Positions 7,960 through 15,770 of a stretch of DNA of 38,490 nucleotides are shown in pieces; the first letter of the stretch is position 1; the number at the start of each line of letters is the position of its first letter. Position numbers and translations under genes: made by a program. The stretch comes from DATCVR01 sp036566745 (GTDB taxonomy: Bacteria > Actinomycetota > Actinomycetes > Jiangellales > Jiangellaceae), in NCBI GenBank assembly GCA_036566745.1, contig DATCVR010000017.1, positions 1 through 38,490 on the forward strand. Direction: 5' to 3'. The notes under the pieces were generated by a model. That model saw nothing but the letters and a program-made list of their open reading frames with translations. It was not told the DNA's origin and did not search any database.

Positions 7960-9069
7960 GTGGGTAACGGTGGCGGACGACGGCTGAGCCTGGGTCGGGT
8001 GGCAGGCGTGCCCGTGCACGTCAGCCCCACATGGTTCCTGGTGGCGCTGGTGATCACCGTCGGCTTCGAGCCGCTGGTGTCGCGCTATCTCACCGATCTC
8101 GGGCCCTGGGCGTTCGCGGTCACGGCCGCGTTCGCGGTGTTGCTGTACTTCTCGGTGTTCCTCCACGAGGTGAGCCACGCCCTGACCGCCAAGGCGTTCG
8201 GGCTCCCGGTGCGCGGCATCACCCTGCACTTCCTGGGCGGGTACACCGAGATCGAACGCGATTCGCCCACACCTGGGCGCGATCTCCTGGTGTCGGCCGC
8301 GGGGCCTGCTGTCTCGCTGGTCATCGGCGGGCTGGCCTACGTCGTGTCGGTCCCGGTCGACACCCCTGTGGCCGAGTTCCTGCTGTTCGAGCTGGCGGCG
8401 GCCAACGTCGTCGTCGGCGTGTTCAACCTGCTGCCGGCGTTGCCGCTCGACGGCGGCCACATGCTGCGGGCGGTGGTCTGGAAGGTCACCGGCGACGAGA
8501 ACCGCGGCACCATCGTCGCGGCGCGGGCCGGACAGGTGCTGGCAGTCGTCGTGATCGCCGTGCCCTTCGCGATGTCCGGGGGCAGCCCCAGCATCATCAG
8601 CGTCGTGTGGGCGGCCCTGGTGGCCATGCTGCTCTGGAGCGGCGCCACGCAGGCGCTGGCGGTGGGGCGGGTCAGGGCCCGTCTGCCCCAGGTCGACGCG
8701 CGACGGCTCAGCCGGCGCGCCGCTCCAGTGGCGGCCGACATCCCGGTGTCCGAGGCCCGCCGCCAGGCCCAGGAGGCCGGCGTGCGTTCGCTGGTGGTCG
8801 TCGACAGCGCCGGGCGCCCCACCGGCATCGTGAGCGAGGCCGCGGTGGCGGCGATCCCGGCTGACCGGCAACCGTGGGTCCAGGTGTCCCAGACGGCCCG
8901 CTCGCTCGACGCCGGACTGGTGCTTCCCGTGTCGCTGGGCGGCGAGGACCTGCTGGCGGCGATGCGAGCCAGGCCTGCCTCGGAGTACCTCGTGCTCGAC
9001 GACGAGGGCGCGGTGTACGGCGTCCTCGTCACAGCCGACGTCGACCGCGCCCTGACGCCGTCGCGCTGA
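7960..9069 (+). CDS. Site-2 protease family (M50) intramembrane metalloprotease with CBS-like C-terminus
   Basis: A 369-residue membrane protease of the Rip/SpoIVFB-like M50 group. Zinc motif HEVSH (H69, E70, H73) lies in a transmembrane segment, and the second motif NLLPALPLDGGHML supplies the third ligand (D). At least six hydrophobic segments are visible, with the GxxxN-type region FELAAANVVVGVFN before the second motif. From about residue 245 the chain is soluble, with a repeated pattern (VRSLVVVDSAGRPTGIVSEAAV and later a segment ending GAVYGVLVTADV) that looks like a CBS pair. The start GTG is preceded by a TAGCCT box and is probably leaderless. It is divergent from the RecB-like gene and upstream of trmI. 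The substrate is unknown, and anti-sigma factors are typical for the family. Confidence 0.88.
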   Translation: MGNGGGRRLSLGRVAGVPVHVSPTWFLVALVITVGFEPLVSRYLTDLGPWAFAVTAAFAVLLYFSVFLHEVSHALTAKAFGLPVRGITLHFLGGYTEIERDSPTPGRDLLVSAAGPAVSLVIGGLAYVVSVPVDTPVAEFLLFELAAANVVVGVFNLLPALPLDGGHMLRAVVWKVTGDENRGTIVAARAGQVLAVVVIAVPFAMSGGSPSIISVVWAALVAMLLWSGATQALAVGRVRARLPQVDARRLSRRAAPVAADIPVSEARRQAQEAGVRSLVVVDSAGRPTGIVSEAAVAAIPADRQPWVQVSQTARSLDAGLVLPVSLGGEDLLAAMRARPASEYLVLDDEGAVYGVLVTADVDRALTPSR

Positions 9070-9098
9070 CCGCCTGGCGCGTCGGCTTGCGGCATGTC

Positions 9099-9150
9099 CT
9101 GGAGGGTTCTCCACCCTTCCGAGGACATCGAAGGGTGGAGAACCCTCCAG
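9099..9150. terminator. Strong intrinsic terminator (21-bp perfect stem)
   Basis: Arms 9099-9119 and 9130-9150 are exact reverse complements with a 10-nt loop. An alternative pairing (ATGTCCT 9094-9100 with AGGACAT 9122-9128) is also possible. It follows the site-2 protease gene and precedes trmI. No T-tract is present. Confidence 0.85.
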
Positions 9151-9197
9151 AAGAGCGGGATTTGCGCGGCGCCGGGCCGGTGCCGTAGGTAGAGAGC

Positions 9198-10043
9198 ATG
9201 TCCACACCATCCGGCCCCTTCGTCGTCGGCGACCAGGTTCAGCTCACCGACCCCAAGGGTCGCCACCACACGATCACCCTCGAGGCCGGCAAGGAGTTCC
9301 ACACCCACAAGGGATCCTTCGCCCACGACGCCCTGATCGGCTCGCCCGAAGGCACCGTCGTGACCTCCACCGGTGGCACCGCCTACCTGGCGCTGCGGCC
9401 GCTGCTGGCCGACTACGTGCTGTCCATGCCGCGCGGCGCAGCGGTGATCTACCCCAAGGACGCCGCCCAGATCGTCGCGATGGCCGACATCTTCCCGGGG
9501 GCGAGGGTGGTCGAGGCAGGGGTGGGCTCCGGCGCGCTGACGATGTCGATGCTGCGCGCGGTGGGACCCGAGGGATCGGTGCACTCCTACGAGCGCAGGC
9601 CGGAGTTCGCCGAGGTCGCCACGGGCAACATCGAACGGTTCTTCCGTGGCCCCCACCCGGCGTGGCGGCTGACCGTCGGCGATCTCGTCGAGAGCCTCGA
9701 CGACACCGAGGTCGACCGCGTGGTGCTCGACATGCTGGCGCCGTGGGAGTGCGTCGACGCCGTGGCCGAGGCGCTGATCCCGGGTGGTGTGCTGTGCGTC
9801 TACGTGGCGACCACCACCCAGCTCTCCCGCACGGTCGAGACGATCCGCGAGCACAAGGGGTTCACCGAGCCGGCGCCGTGGGAGACGATGATCCGCACCT
9901 GGCACGTCGAGGGCCTGGCCGTACGCCCGGATCACCGGATGATCGGCCACACCGGCTTCCTCGTGACCGCCCGCCGGCTCGCTCCCGGGGTCGCCACGCC
10001 TCTGCGCCGGCGGCGTCCCGCGCCCGGCGCGCAGGTCGACTGA
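9198..10043 (+). CDS. trmI: tRNA (adenine(58)-N1)-methyltransferase TrmI
   Basis: A 281-residue SAM-dependent enzyme that makes m1A58 in the T-loop of tRNA. The N-terminal small domain (PFVVGDQVQLTDPKGRHHTI) and the LRPLLADYVLSMPRGAAVIYPKD linker are typical. The SAM-binding motif I is VVEAGVGSGALT, and the catalytic-loop region is VDRVVLDMLAPWECV. Length and motifs match the mycobacterial TrmI, which functions as a tetramer. The ATG at 9198 has GGTAGAGAG just upstream. Location next to the proteasome ATPase gene is conserved in actinobacteria and probably reflects shared ancestry of the locus rather than shared function. Confidence 0.93.
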   Translation: MSTPSGPFVVGDQVQLTDPKGRHHTITLEAGKEFHTHKGSFAHDALIGSPEGTVVTSTGGTAYLALRPLLADYVLSMPRGAAVIYPKDAAQIVAMADIFPGARVVEAGVGSGALTMSMLRAVGPEGSVHSYERRPEFAEVATGNIERFFRGPHPAWRLTVGDLVESLDDTEVDRVVLDMLAPWECVDAVAEALIPGGVLCVYVATTTQLSRTVETIREHKGFTEPAPWETMIRTWHVEGLAVRPDHRMIGHTGFLVTARRLAPGVATPLRRRRPAPGAQVD

Positions 10044-10055
10044 ACGAGTTCGATC

Positions 10056-10085
10056 ACGGCCGCGTGGCGCTCACCAGGCCGTTTT
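10056..10085 (+). terminator. Possible terminator after trmI
   Basis: ACGGCC (10056-10061) pairs with GGCCGT (10077-10082), and an inner TGG/CCA pair can add three more base pairs across a 3-nt bulge. The stem is followed by a short T-run (10082-10085). It is weaker than the other stems in the window. Confidence 0.4.
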
Positions 10086-10134
10086 CCGGGTTGTCACATC
10101 CCACGTCGATCATGTCGTGAACAAGGGCGTGGCG

Positions 10135-10157
10135 ATGTCGGCTGGCGAATGTAGGGT
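10135..10157 (+). promoter_or_regulatory. Candidate PafBC/RecA-NDp-type promoter of mpa
   Basis: ATGTCGGCT (10135-10143), eight bases, TAGGGT (10152-10157). The same arrangement, TGTC[CG]GCT-N8-TAGGGTC, recurs before pup. It matches the RecA-NDp consensus TTGTCRGTG-N8-TAnnnT at spacing and core. No TTGACA-like -35 is visible. The mpa start lies 37 nt downstream with a good Shine-Dalgarno sequence. Confidence 0.5.
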
Positions 10158-10194
10158 CTGGCTATAGACGACCCCCTTTCGAGGAGGTGGCACG

Positions 10195-11883
10195 GTGGCT
10201 TCTTATGACGACGGCTTCGACCACACGCGTCGCGGCTCCGGGCGCGAGCCCGCCGACCTGGCCGGTGAGGTGGCCTTTCTCGAGGCACGACTAGCCTCGG
10301 TGAACGCCCAGAACGAGCGGCTCGCGGCCACGCTGCGCGAGGCCCGCGACCAGATCGTGGCGCTCAAGGAGGAGATCGACCGGCTGGCGCAGCCGCCGTC
10401 CGGGTTCGGGACCTTCCTGGCCCGCCATGACGACGGCACGGCCGACGTGGTCACCCGCGGCGGCAAGATGCGCGTCGCGGTGAGCCCGGACGTCGACCTC
10501 GACGCCATGCGTCCTGGTCAGGAGGTCATGCTCAACGAAGCGCTCAACGTCGTGCGCGCCCTCGAGTACGAGCAGATCGGCGACGTCGTCATGCTCAAGG
10601 AGCTGCTCGCTGACGGCGAGCGGGCGCTGGTCATCGGCCACACCGACGAGGAGCGCGTCGTGCGCATCGCCTCGCCGCTGCTCGACTCCGGGCTGCGCGT
10701 GGGCGACTCCCTGCTGCTCGATCCGCGCGCCGGGTTCGTGTACGAGCGGGTCCCCAAGACCGAGGTCGAGGAGCTCATCCTCGAAGAGGTCCCCGACCTC
10801 GACTACGCCGACATCGGCGGCCTGTCGCGCCAGATCGACCAGATCCGCGACGCCGTCGAGCTGCCGTTCCTCCACGCCGACCTGTTCCGCGAGCACGAGC
10901 TGCGTCCGCCCAAGGGCGTGCTGCTCTACGGGCCGCCCGGATGCGGCAAGACCCTCATCGCCAAGGCCGTGGCGAGCTCGCTGGCCAAGAAGGTCGCGGC
11001 GCGCCAGGGCAAGGCCGAGCAGAAGTCGTTCTTCCTCAACATCAAGGGCCCCGAGCTGCTCAACAAGTACGTCGGCGAGACCGAGCGGCACATTCGCCTG
11101 GTCTTCCAGCGGGCCCGCGAGAAGGCCAGCGAGGGCACGCCGGTCATCGTCTTCTTCGACGAGATGGACTCCCTGTTCCGCACCCGTGGTTCCGGCGTCT
11201 CGTCCGACGTCGAGAACACGATCGTGCCGCAGCTGCTGTCCGAGATCGACGGTGTCGAGAGCCTCGAGAACGTCATCGTCATCGGTGCGTCCAACCGTGA
11301 GGACATGATCGACCCGGCCATCCTGCGTCCCGGCCGGCTCGACGTGAAGATCAAGATCGAGCGCCCCGACGCCGAGGCCGCCCGCGACATCTTCAGCAAG
11401 TACCTCACCACCACGGTGCCCCTGCACGCCGACGACCTCGGCGAGCACGGCGACGACCGTTCGGCCACCGTCGACGCGATGATCCAGCGCTCGGTCGAGC
11501 GGATGTACGCCGAGACCGAGGAGAACCGCTTCCTCGAGGTCACCTACGCCAACGGCGACAAGGAAGTCCTCTACTTCCGCGACTTCAACTCCGGTGCGAT
11601 GATCCAGAACATCGTCGACCGGGCGAAGAAGATGGCGATCAAGGACCTCCTCGACACCGGCGCACGGGGCATCCGGGTCCAGCACCTGCTGACCGCCTGC
11701 CTCGACGAGTTCAAGGAGAACGAGGACCTCCCGAATACCACCAACCCCGACGACTGGGCCCGCATCTCCGGCAAGAAGGGCGAGCGCATCGTCTTCATCC
11801 GCACCCTCGTCTCCGGAAAGACCGGCGGCGACGCGGCGGGCCGCTCGATCGACACGGTGGCCAACACAGGGCAGTACCTCTGA
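10195..11883 (+). CDS. mpa: Proteasome-activating AAA+ ATPase Mpa/ARC
   Basis: The 562-residue hexameric unfoldase that recognises pupylated proteins and threads them into the 20S proteasome. An N-terminal coiled coil (about residues 22-68) should capture Pup, followed by the tandem OB region (about 70-195). The AAA+ module has Walker A GPPGCGKT (246-253), the pore loop KYVGE (291-295) and Walker B IVFFDE (D322, E323), with sensor and Arg-finger region DPAILRPGRLD. The C-terminus GQYL has the penultimate-tyrosine signature that docks into the proteasome alpha ring. The GTG start is preceded by GAGGAGG at 10181-10187. Confidence 0.97.
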   Translation: MASYDDGFDHTRRGSGREPADLAGEVAFLEARLASVNAQNERLAATLREARDQIVALKEEIDRLAQPPSGFGTFLARHDDGTADVVTRGGKMRVAVSPDVDLDAMRPGQEVMLNEALNVVRALEYEQIGDVVMLKELLADGERALVIGHTDEERVVRIASPLLDSGLRVGDSLLLDPRAGFVYERVPKTEVEELILEEVPDLDYADIGGLSRQIDQIRDAVELPFLHADLFREHELRPPKGVLLYGPPGCGKTLIAKAVASSLAKKVAARQGKAEQKSFFLNIKGPELLNKYVGETERHIRLVFQRAREKASEGTPVIVFFDEMDSLFRTRGSGVSSDVENTIVPQLLSEIDGVESLENVIVIGASNREDMIDPAILRPGRLDVKIKIERPDAEAARDIFSKYLTTTVPLHADDLGEHGDDRSATVDAMIQRSVERMYAETEENRFLEVTYANGDKEVLYFRDFNSGAMIQNIVDRAKKMAIKDLLDTGARGIRVQHLLTACLDEFKENEDLPNTTNPDDWARISGKKGERIVFIRTLVSGKTGGDAAGRSIDTVANTGQYL

Positions 11884-11912
11884 TCCCGGCCACCCATCGG
11901 CTCAGCCCTGAC

Positions 11913-11969
11913 CCGTGGGTCGTGTCCACGCGCGAGCGTCTCCACGCCGCGTGCGGACACGACCCGCGG
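11913..11969 (+). terminator. Terminator after mpa (15-bp stem)
   Basis: Arms 11913-11927 and 11955-11969 pair over 15 positions with one G-T wobble, with a 27-nt loop. It separates mpa from the following oxidoreductase gene, which would need its own promoter or read-through. Confidence 0.65.
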
Positions 11970-12001
11970 CGTCACGAGAAGGCTCATCCAAGGGACGAAT
12001 C

Positions 12002-13024
12002 ATGACTTCTGAGGCCGACCGTCCGATCCGCTGGGGAGTGGTCGCCACCGGCAAGATCGCCCATGCCGTCACCGGCGATCTCCGGCTGCTCGAGAACTGC
12101 GAGCTCGCCGCCGTCAGTTCACGCTCGCTCGACCGAGCCCAGGATTTCGCCCGCGAGTTCGGCTTCGCCCGCGCCTACGACTCCGTCGAGGCTCTGGTGG
12201 CCGATCCCGGCGTCGACGTCGTCTATGTCGCCACACCCCACGCCCAGCACCCCACGGTCGTGCGACTGGCCCTCGACGCCGGCAAGGCGGTGCTGTGCGA
12301 GAAGGCGTTCACCACCTCGCTCGCCGACACCGAGGAGCTCGTCGCCTACGCCCGCAAACGCGGCGTGTTCTGCATGGAAGCGATGTGGACGCGGTTCGCG
12401 CCGCTGATCGTCAAGGCCCGTGAGCTCGTCGCGAGCGGTGCCATCGGTGACGTCCGGGCGATCAGCGCCGAGCTCGGGTTCGTCGGTCCCGACGATCCCT
12501 CCGACCGGCTCTGGGACCCCGCGCTGGGCGGGGGAGCGCTGCTCGACGTGGGCATCTACCCCGTGGCCTTCGCCCAGATGCTGCTCGGGGCGCCGGCCAC
12601 GGTCACCACGGTCGGCACCCTCACCGATCAAGGGGTCGACGCCGAGGCCGGCCTCCTGCTCGGCTGGGCCGACGGCGCGCGGGCCCACCTCGAGGCCACC
12701 CTGCGTTCGCCGTCGGCCGGGGGAGCGACGATCGTGGGCACCCGCGGGCGCATCGAGATCCCCCCGCGCTTCCACCACCCCGAGCGGCTGGTCCACGTCA
12801 GCGCGCCCGAGCGCGGGGTCGAGGAGGCCACCGTCCACGAACACCCGTCCGAGGGCCGCGGTTACGTGCCGATGCTCCGCGCGGTGGCCAAGGCGGTACG
12901 CGAAGGACGCACTGAATGTCCCGAGATGCCACTCAGCGACACCGTCGAGGTCATGCGGATCCTCCAGGAGGCCCTCGACGCCCTCGCGGTCACCTACCCC
13001 GAGCCCGCTCCGGTGCCTCGTTGA
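12002..13024 (+). CDS. Gfo/Idh/MocA-family NAD(P)-dependent oxidoreductase
   Basis: A 340-residue oxidoreductase. The N-terminal Rossmann fold has WGVVATGKIAHAV, then the VYVATPHAQHP motif and CEKAFTT, the family's usual EKP-like site here with Ala in place of Pro. The segment MEAMWTRFAPLI and the later GGALLDVGIYPVAFA are characteristic of the subgroup near dihydrodiol dehydrogenase. The sugar or diol substrate cannot be predicted. The ATG at 12002 is supported by AAGGGA six bases upstream. It sits between mpa and dop, behind a terminator, and has no obvious link to pupylation. It is probably an unrelated insertion in the locus. Confidence 0.88.
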   Translation: MTSEADRPIRWGVVATGKIAHAVTGDLRLLENCELAAVSSRSLDRAQDFAREFGFARAYDSVEALVADPGVDVVYVATPHAQHPTVVRLALDAGKAVLCEKAFTTSLADTEELVAYARKRGVFCMEAMWTRFAPLIVKARELVASGAIGDVRAISAELGFVGPDDPSDRLWDPALGGGALLDVGIYPVAFAQMLLGAPATVTTVGTLTDQGVDAEAGLLLGWADGARAHLEATLRSPSAGGATIVGTRGRIEIPPRFHHPERLVHVSAPERGVEEATVHEHPSEGRGYVPMLRAVAKAVREGRTECPEMPLSDTVEVMRILQEALDALAVTYPEPAPVPR

Positions 13025-13046
13025 TCTCGGCGCGGCGACGTAGGCT
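13024..13046 (+). promoter_or_regulatory. Promoter of leaderless dop; weak PafBC-type upstream element
   Basis: TAGGCT (13041-13046) lies six bases before the dop ATG, and no Shine-Dalgarno sequence is present, so the transcript is probably leaderless. At the distance of the RecA-NDp element stands ATCTCGGCG, which matches six of nine consensus positions but lacks the core TGTC. Confidence 0.35.
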
Positions 13047-13052
13047 CGCCCC

Positions 13053-14564
13053 ATGAGCGTGCGTCGCGTGATGGGGATCGAGACCGAGTACGGCATCTCG
13101 GTGCCGAGCAACCCGGCCGCCAACTCCATGCTGACCTCGTCGCAGGTGGTCAACGCCTACGCGGTCAACCGGGCGCGGGCGCGCCGGGCGCGCTGGGACT
13201 TCGAGGAGGAGAGCCCCCTGCGCGACGCCCGGGGGTTCGAGCTCTCCCGCAGCGGCGCCGACCCCAGCCAGCTCACCGACGAGGAGATCGGGCTGGCCAA
13301 CGTCATCCTCACCAACGGCGCGCGGCTCTACGTCGACCACGCCCACCCCGAGTACTCCTCGCCCGAGGTCACCTCCCCGCGCGACGCCGTGCTGTGGGAC
13401 AAGGCCGGCGAACGGGTGATGGCCGAGGCGGCGCGTTTCGCCGCGGCGGTCCCGTCGGCGTCGCCGATCAACCTGTACAAGAACAACGTCGACAACAAGG
13501 GCGCGTCGTACGGGTGTCACGAGAACTACTTGATGAAGCGCTCCACCCCGTTCTCCGACATCGCCCGCCACCTCATCCCGTTCTTCGTGTCGCGCCAGGT
13601 CGTGTGCGGCTCCGGGCGGGTCGGGCTGGGCCAGGACGGCAGCCGCGACGGCTTCCAGCTCTCGCAGCGAGCCGACTACTTCGAGGTCGAGGTCGGCCTC
13701 GAGACCACCCTCAAGCGTCCCATCATCAACACCCGCGACGAGCCCCACGCCGACCCCGAGCGCTACCGCCGTCTCCACGTCATCATCGGCGACGCGAACC
13801 TCTCGGAGATCTCCACCTACCTCAAGCTCGGCAGCACCGCGCTGGTCCTGGCCATGATCGAGGAGGGCTTCCTGGTCGCCGACCTCACCGTCCAGCGCCC
13901 GGTCAGCACCCTCCACGACGTCTCCCACGACCCCAGCCTGCGGCACCTTCTCGAGCTCGGCGACGGGCGCAAGCTCACCGCAGTCCAGCTCCAGACCGAG
14001 TACGCCGAGCAGGCCCGCAAGTTCGTCGAGGACCGCTACGGCGCCGACGTCGATCCCGTCACCGCCGACGTCCTCGAGCGCTGGGAGTCCACGTTGACCC
14101 AGCTGGCCACCGACCCCATGCAGCTGGCCGACCAGCTCGACTGGGTGGCCAAGCTGGCCCTGCTCGAGTCCTACCGCGATCGCGACGGCCTCGACTGGTC
14201 CCACCCCAAGCTCCACCTGATCGACTTGCAGTACTCCGACCTCAGGCCCGAGCGCGGGCTCTACGCGCACCTGGTGGCCAAGGGCCGGATGCAGCGGCTG
14301 ATCACCGACGAGGAAGTCACGGCGGCGGTCTCCCACCCTCCGGGCGACACCCGCGCCTACTTCCGAGGCCGGTGCCTGGAGAAGTACGCCGAGAACATCG
14401 CCGCCGCGTCCTGGGACTCGGTCATCTTCGACCTGCCCGGCCACGACGCCCTGCAGCGGGTGCCCACCCTCGAGCCCCTGCGCGGCACCCGCGCCCATGT
14501 CGGCAACCTCCTCGACCGCTGCGCCACGGCGGCCGATCTCGTTGCGGCCCTTACAGGGCGCTGA
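13053..14564 (+). CDS. dop: Depupylase (Pup deamidase/depupylase) Dop
   Basis: A 503-residue carboxylate-amine ligase-fold enzyme that removes Pup from substrates and, in species with Pup ending in Gln, deamidates it. Visible are the metal-binding IETEYG near the N-terminus (E10, E12), the flexible Dop-loop region at about residues 40-78 and the catalytic Asp95 in YVDHAHPEY. Also present are YGCHENYL, RPIINTRDEPHADPERYRRLHV and the C-terminal TRAYFRGRCLEKY. Length and motifs fit Dop, not PafA, which follows further on and lacks the loop insertion. Since the Pup here already ends in Glu, only the depupylase activity should be needed. Confidence 0.97.
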   Translation: MSVRRVMGIETEYGISVPSNPAANSMLTSSQVVNAYAVNRARARRARWDFEEESPLRDARGFELSRSGADPSQLTDEEIGLANVILTNGARLYVDHAHPEYSSPEVTSPRDAVLWDKAGERVMAEAARFAAAVPSASPINLYKNNVDNKGASYGCHENYLMKRSTPFSDIARHLIPFFVSRQVVCGSGRVGLGQDGSRDGFQLSQRADYFEVEVGLETTLKRPIINTRDEPHADPERYRRLHVIIGDANLSEISTYLKLGSTALVLAMIEEGFLVADLTVQRPVSTLHDVSHDPSLRHLLELGDGRKLTAVQLQTEYAEQARKFVEDRYGADVDPVTADVLERWESTLTQLATDPMQLADQLDWVAKLALLESYRDRDGLDWSHPKLHLIDLQYSDLRPERGLYAHLVAKGRMQRLITDEEVTAAVSHPPGDTRAYFRGRCLEKYAENIAAASWDSVIFDLPGHDALQRVPTLEPLRGTRAHVGNLLDRCATAADLVAALTGR

Positions 14565-14624
14565 CCTGCGCCAACGCACATTCGCTGTCGGCGTAACCAC
14601 GGCGCAACCTCCCGTGGTCACCGA

Positions 14625-14647
14625 TTGTCCGCTGTCCTCGATAGGGT
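14625..14647 (+). promoter_or_regulatory. Candidate PafBC/RecA-NDp-type promoter of pup-prcB-prcA-pafA
   Basis: TTGTCCGCT (14625-14633), eight bases, TAGGGT (14642-14647). Spacing is exactly that of TTGTCRGTG-N8-TAnnnT, with the R position being C. The element resembles the one before mpa in both halves. It would fire transcription about 30 nt before the pup ATG. Confidence 0.5.
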
Positions 14648-14679
14648 CGGTACAGGGCGACGAGTACGGGAGGTTGGCC

Positions 14680-14901
14680 ATGGCGCGTGACACCAGTGGC
14701 GGTCAGCAGCACAAGCAGCCGCGCAAGGACGACGACATCCAGACCGACGAGGCCAACGCTGCCGCGGCGGCGGAGCAGGTCAAGGAACGGCAGGACGAGA
14801 TCACCGAGGACGTCGACGACATCCTCGACGAGATCGACGACGTGCTGGAGAAGAACGCAGCCGACTTCGTGAGGGCGTTCGTGCAGAAGGGTGGAGAGTA
14901 A
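14680..14901 (+). CDS. pup: Prokaryotic ubiquitin-like protein Pup
   Basis: A 73-residue, highly charged, intrinsically disordered modifier that PafA links to lysines of target proteins. The N-terminal part MARDTSGGQQHKQPRKDD is the region that enters the Mpa pore. The central acidic, helix-prone stretch (about residues 38-60) binds Mpa's coiled coil. The chain ends VQKGGE, so the terminal residue is already glutamate and no deamidation is needed before ligation. The ATG is preceded by GGGAGG at 14668-14673. The TAA stop directly abuts the prcB GTG, a tight operon junction. Confidence 0.97.
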   Translation: MARDTSGGQQHKQPRKDDDIQTDEANAAAAAEQVKERQDEITEDVDDILDEIDDVLEKNAADFVRAFVQKGGE

Positions 14902-15744
14902 GTGGATCTGTCCGGCATGGGCCGTCTGCCGGCGGCGTTCCTCACTCCGGGTACCTCGTCGTTCACCGAGTTCCTGGGGCAGTACGCGCCCGAGATGCTC
15001 CCGGGGCGCAGGACACTGCCGGCCGGGGCCGACCTGTCCGACCTCGCGCCGCACGGCACGACCATCGTGGCGGCCACCTATCCGGGTGGCGTCGTCATGG
15101 CCGGGGACCGCCGTGCCACCATGGGCAACGTCATCGCCCAGCGCGACATCGAGAAGGTCTTCCAGGCCGACGAGTTCTCCGCGGTCGGCATCGCCGGCAC
15201 AGCGGGTATCGCCACCGAGATCGTCCGGCTCTTCCAGCTCGAGCTCGAGCACTACGAGAAGATCGAGGGCACGGTCCTCTCGCTCGAGGGCAAGGCGAAC
15301 CGCCTGTCCCACATGATCCGGGGCAACCTCGGGCTGGCGATGCAGGGCATGGTCGTGGTGCCGCTGTTCGCCGGGTTCGACCACGCCAGCGAGGGCGGGC
15401 GGATCTTCTCCTACGACCCCACCGGTGGGCGCTACGAGGAGCACGCCTTCTACTCGGTGGGTTCCGGGTCGCTGTTCGCCCGGGGCGCGTTGAAGAAGCT
15501 GTTCCGTGACGACCTCGACGCCGACGACGCCGTCACGGTCACCATCCAGGCCCTCTACGACGCCGCCGACGACGACTCCGCGACCGGTGGCCCCGACCTC
15601 GCCCGGCGCATCTTCCCGATCGTGGCGGTCATCGACCAGCACGGCTTCCGGCGCTATGACGACGACGCGGTCGCCGAGGTGGTCGACGCCGTGGTCGCGG
15701 CCCGCAACTCCCGCCCCGACGGCCCGCAGGCCCCGCTGCGCTGA
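14902..15744 (+). CDS. prcB: Proteasome beta subunit PrcB (catalytic)
   Basis: A 280-residue precursor of the catalytic ring subunit of the 20S proteasome. A propeptide of 52 residues ends in PHG, and autocleavage before TTIVAATYPGG exposes the nucleophile Thr53. Downstream are the supporting residues in MAGDRRAT and the Lys of the IEKVFQADE segment, plus GSGSLFARGAL and SATGGPDLARRIFP. It assembles with PrcA as an alpha7-beta7-beta7-alpha7 barrel. The GTG follows immediately after the pup stop, with GGAGAG a few bases upstream. Confidence 0.97.
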   Translation: MDLSGMGRLPAAFLTPGTSSFTEFLGQYAPEMLPGRRTLPAGADLSDLAPHGTTIVAATYPGGVVMAGDRRATMGNVIAQRDIEKVFQADEFSAVGIAGTAGIATEIVRLFQLELEHYEKIEGTVLSLEGKANRLSHMIRGNLGLAMQGMVVVPLFAGFDHASEGGRIFSYDPTGGRYEEHAFYSVGSGSLFARGALKKLFRDDLDADDAVTVTIQALYDAADDDSATGGPDLARRIFPIVAVIDQHGFRRYDDDAVAEVVDAVVAARNSRPDGPQAPLR

Positions 15745-15770
15745 TCTGACGTCACTCGAGAGGACCACAG

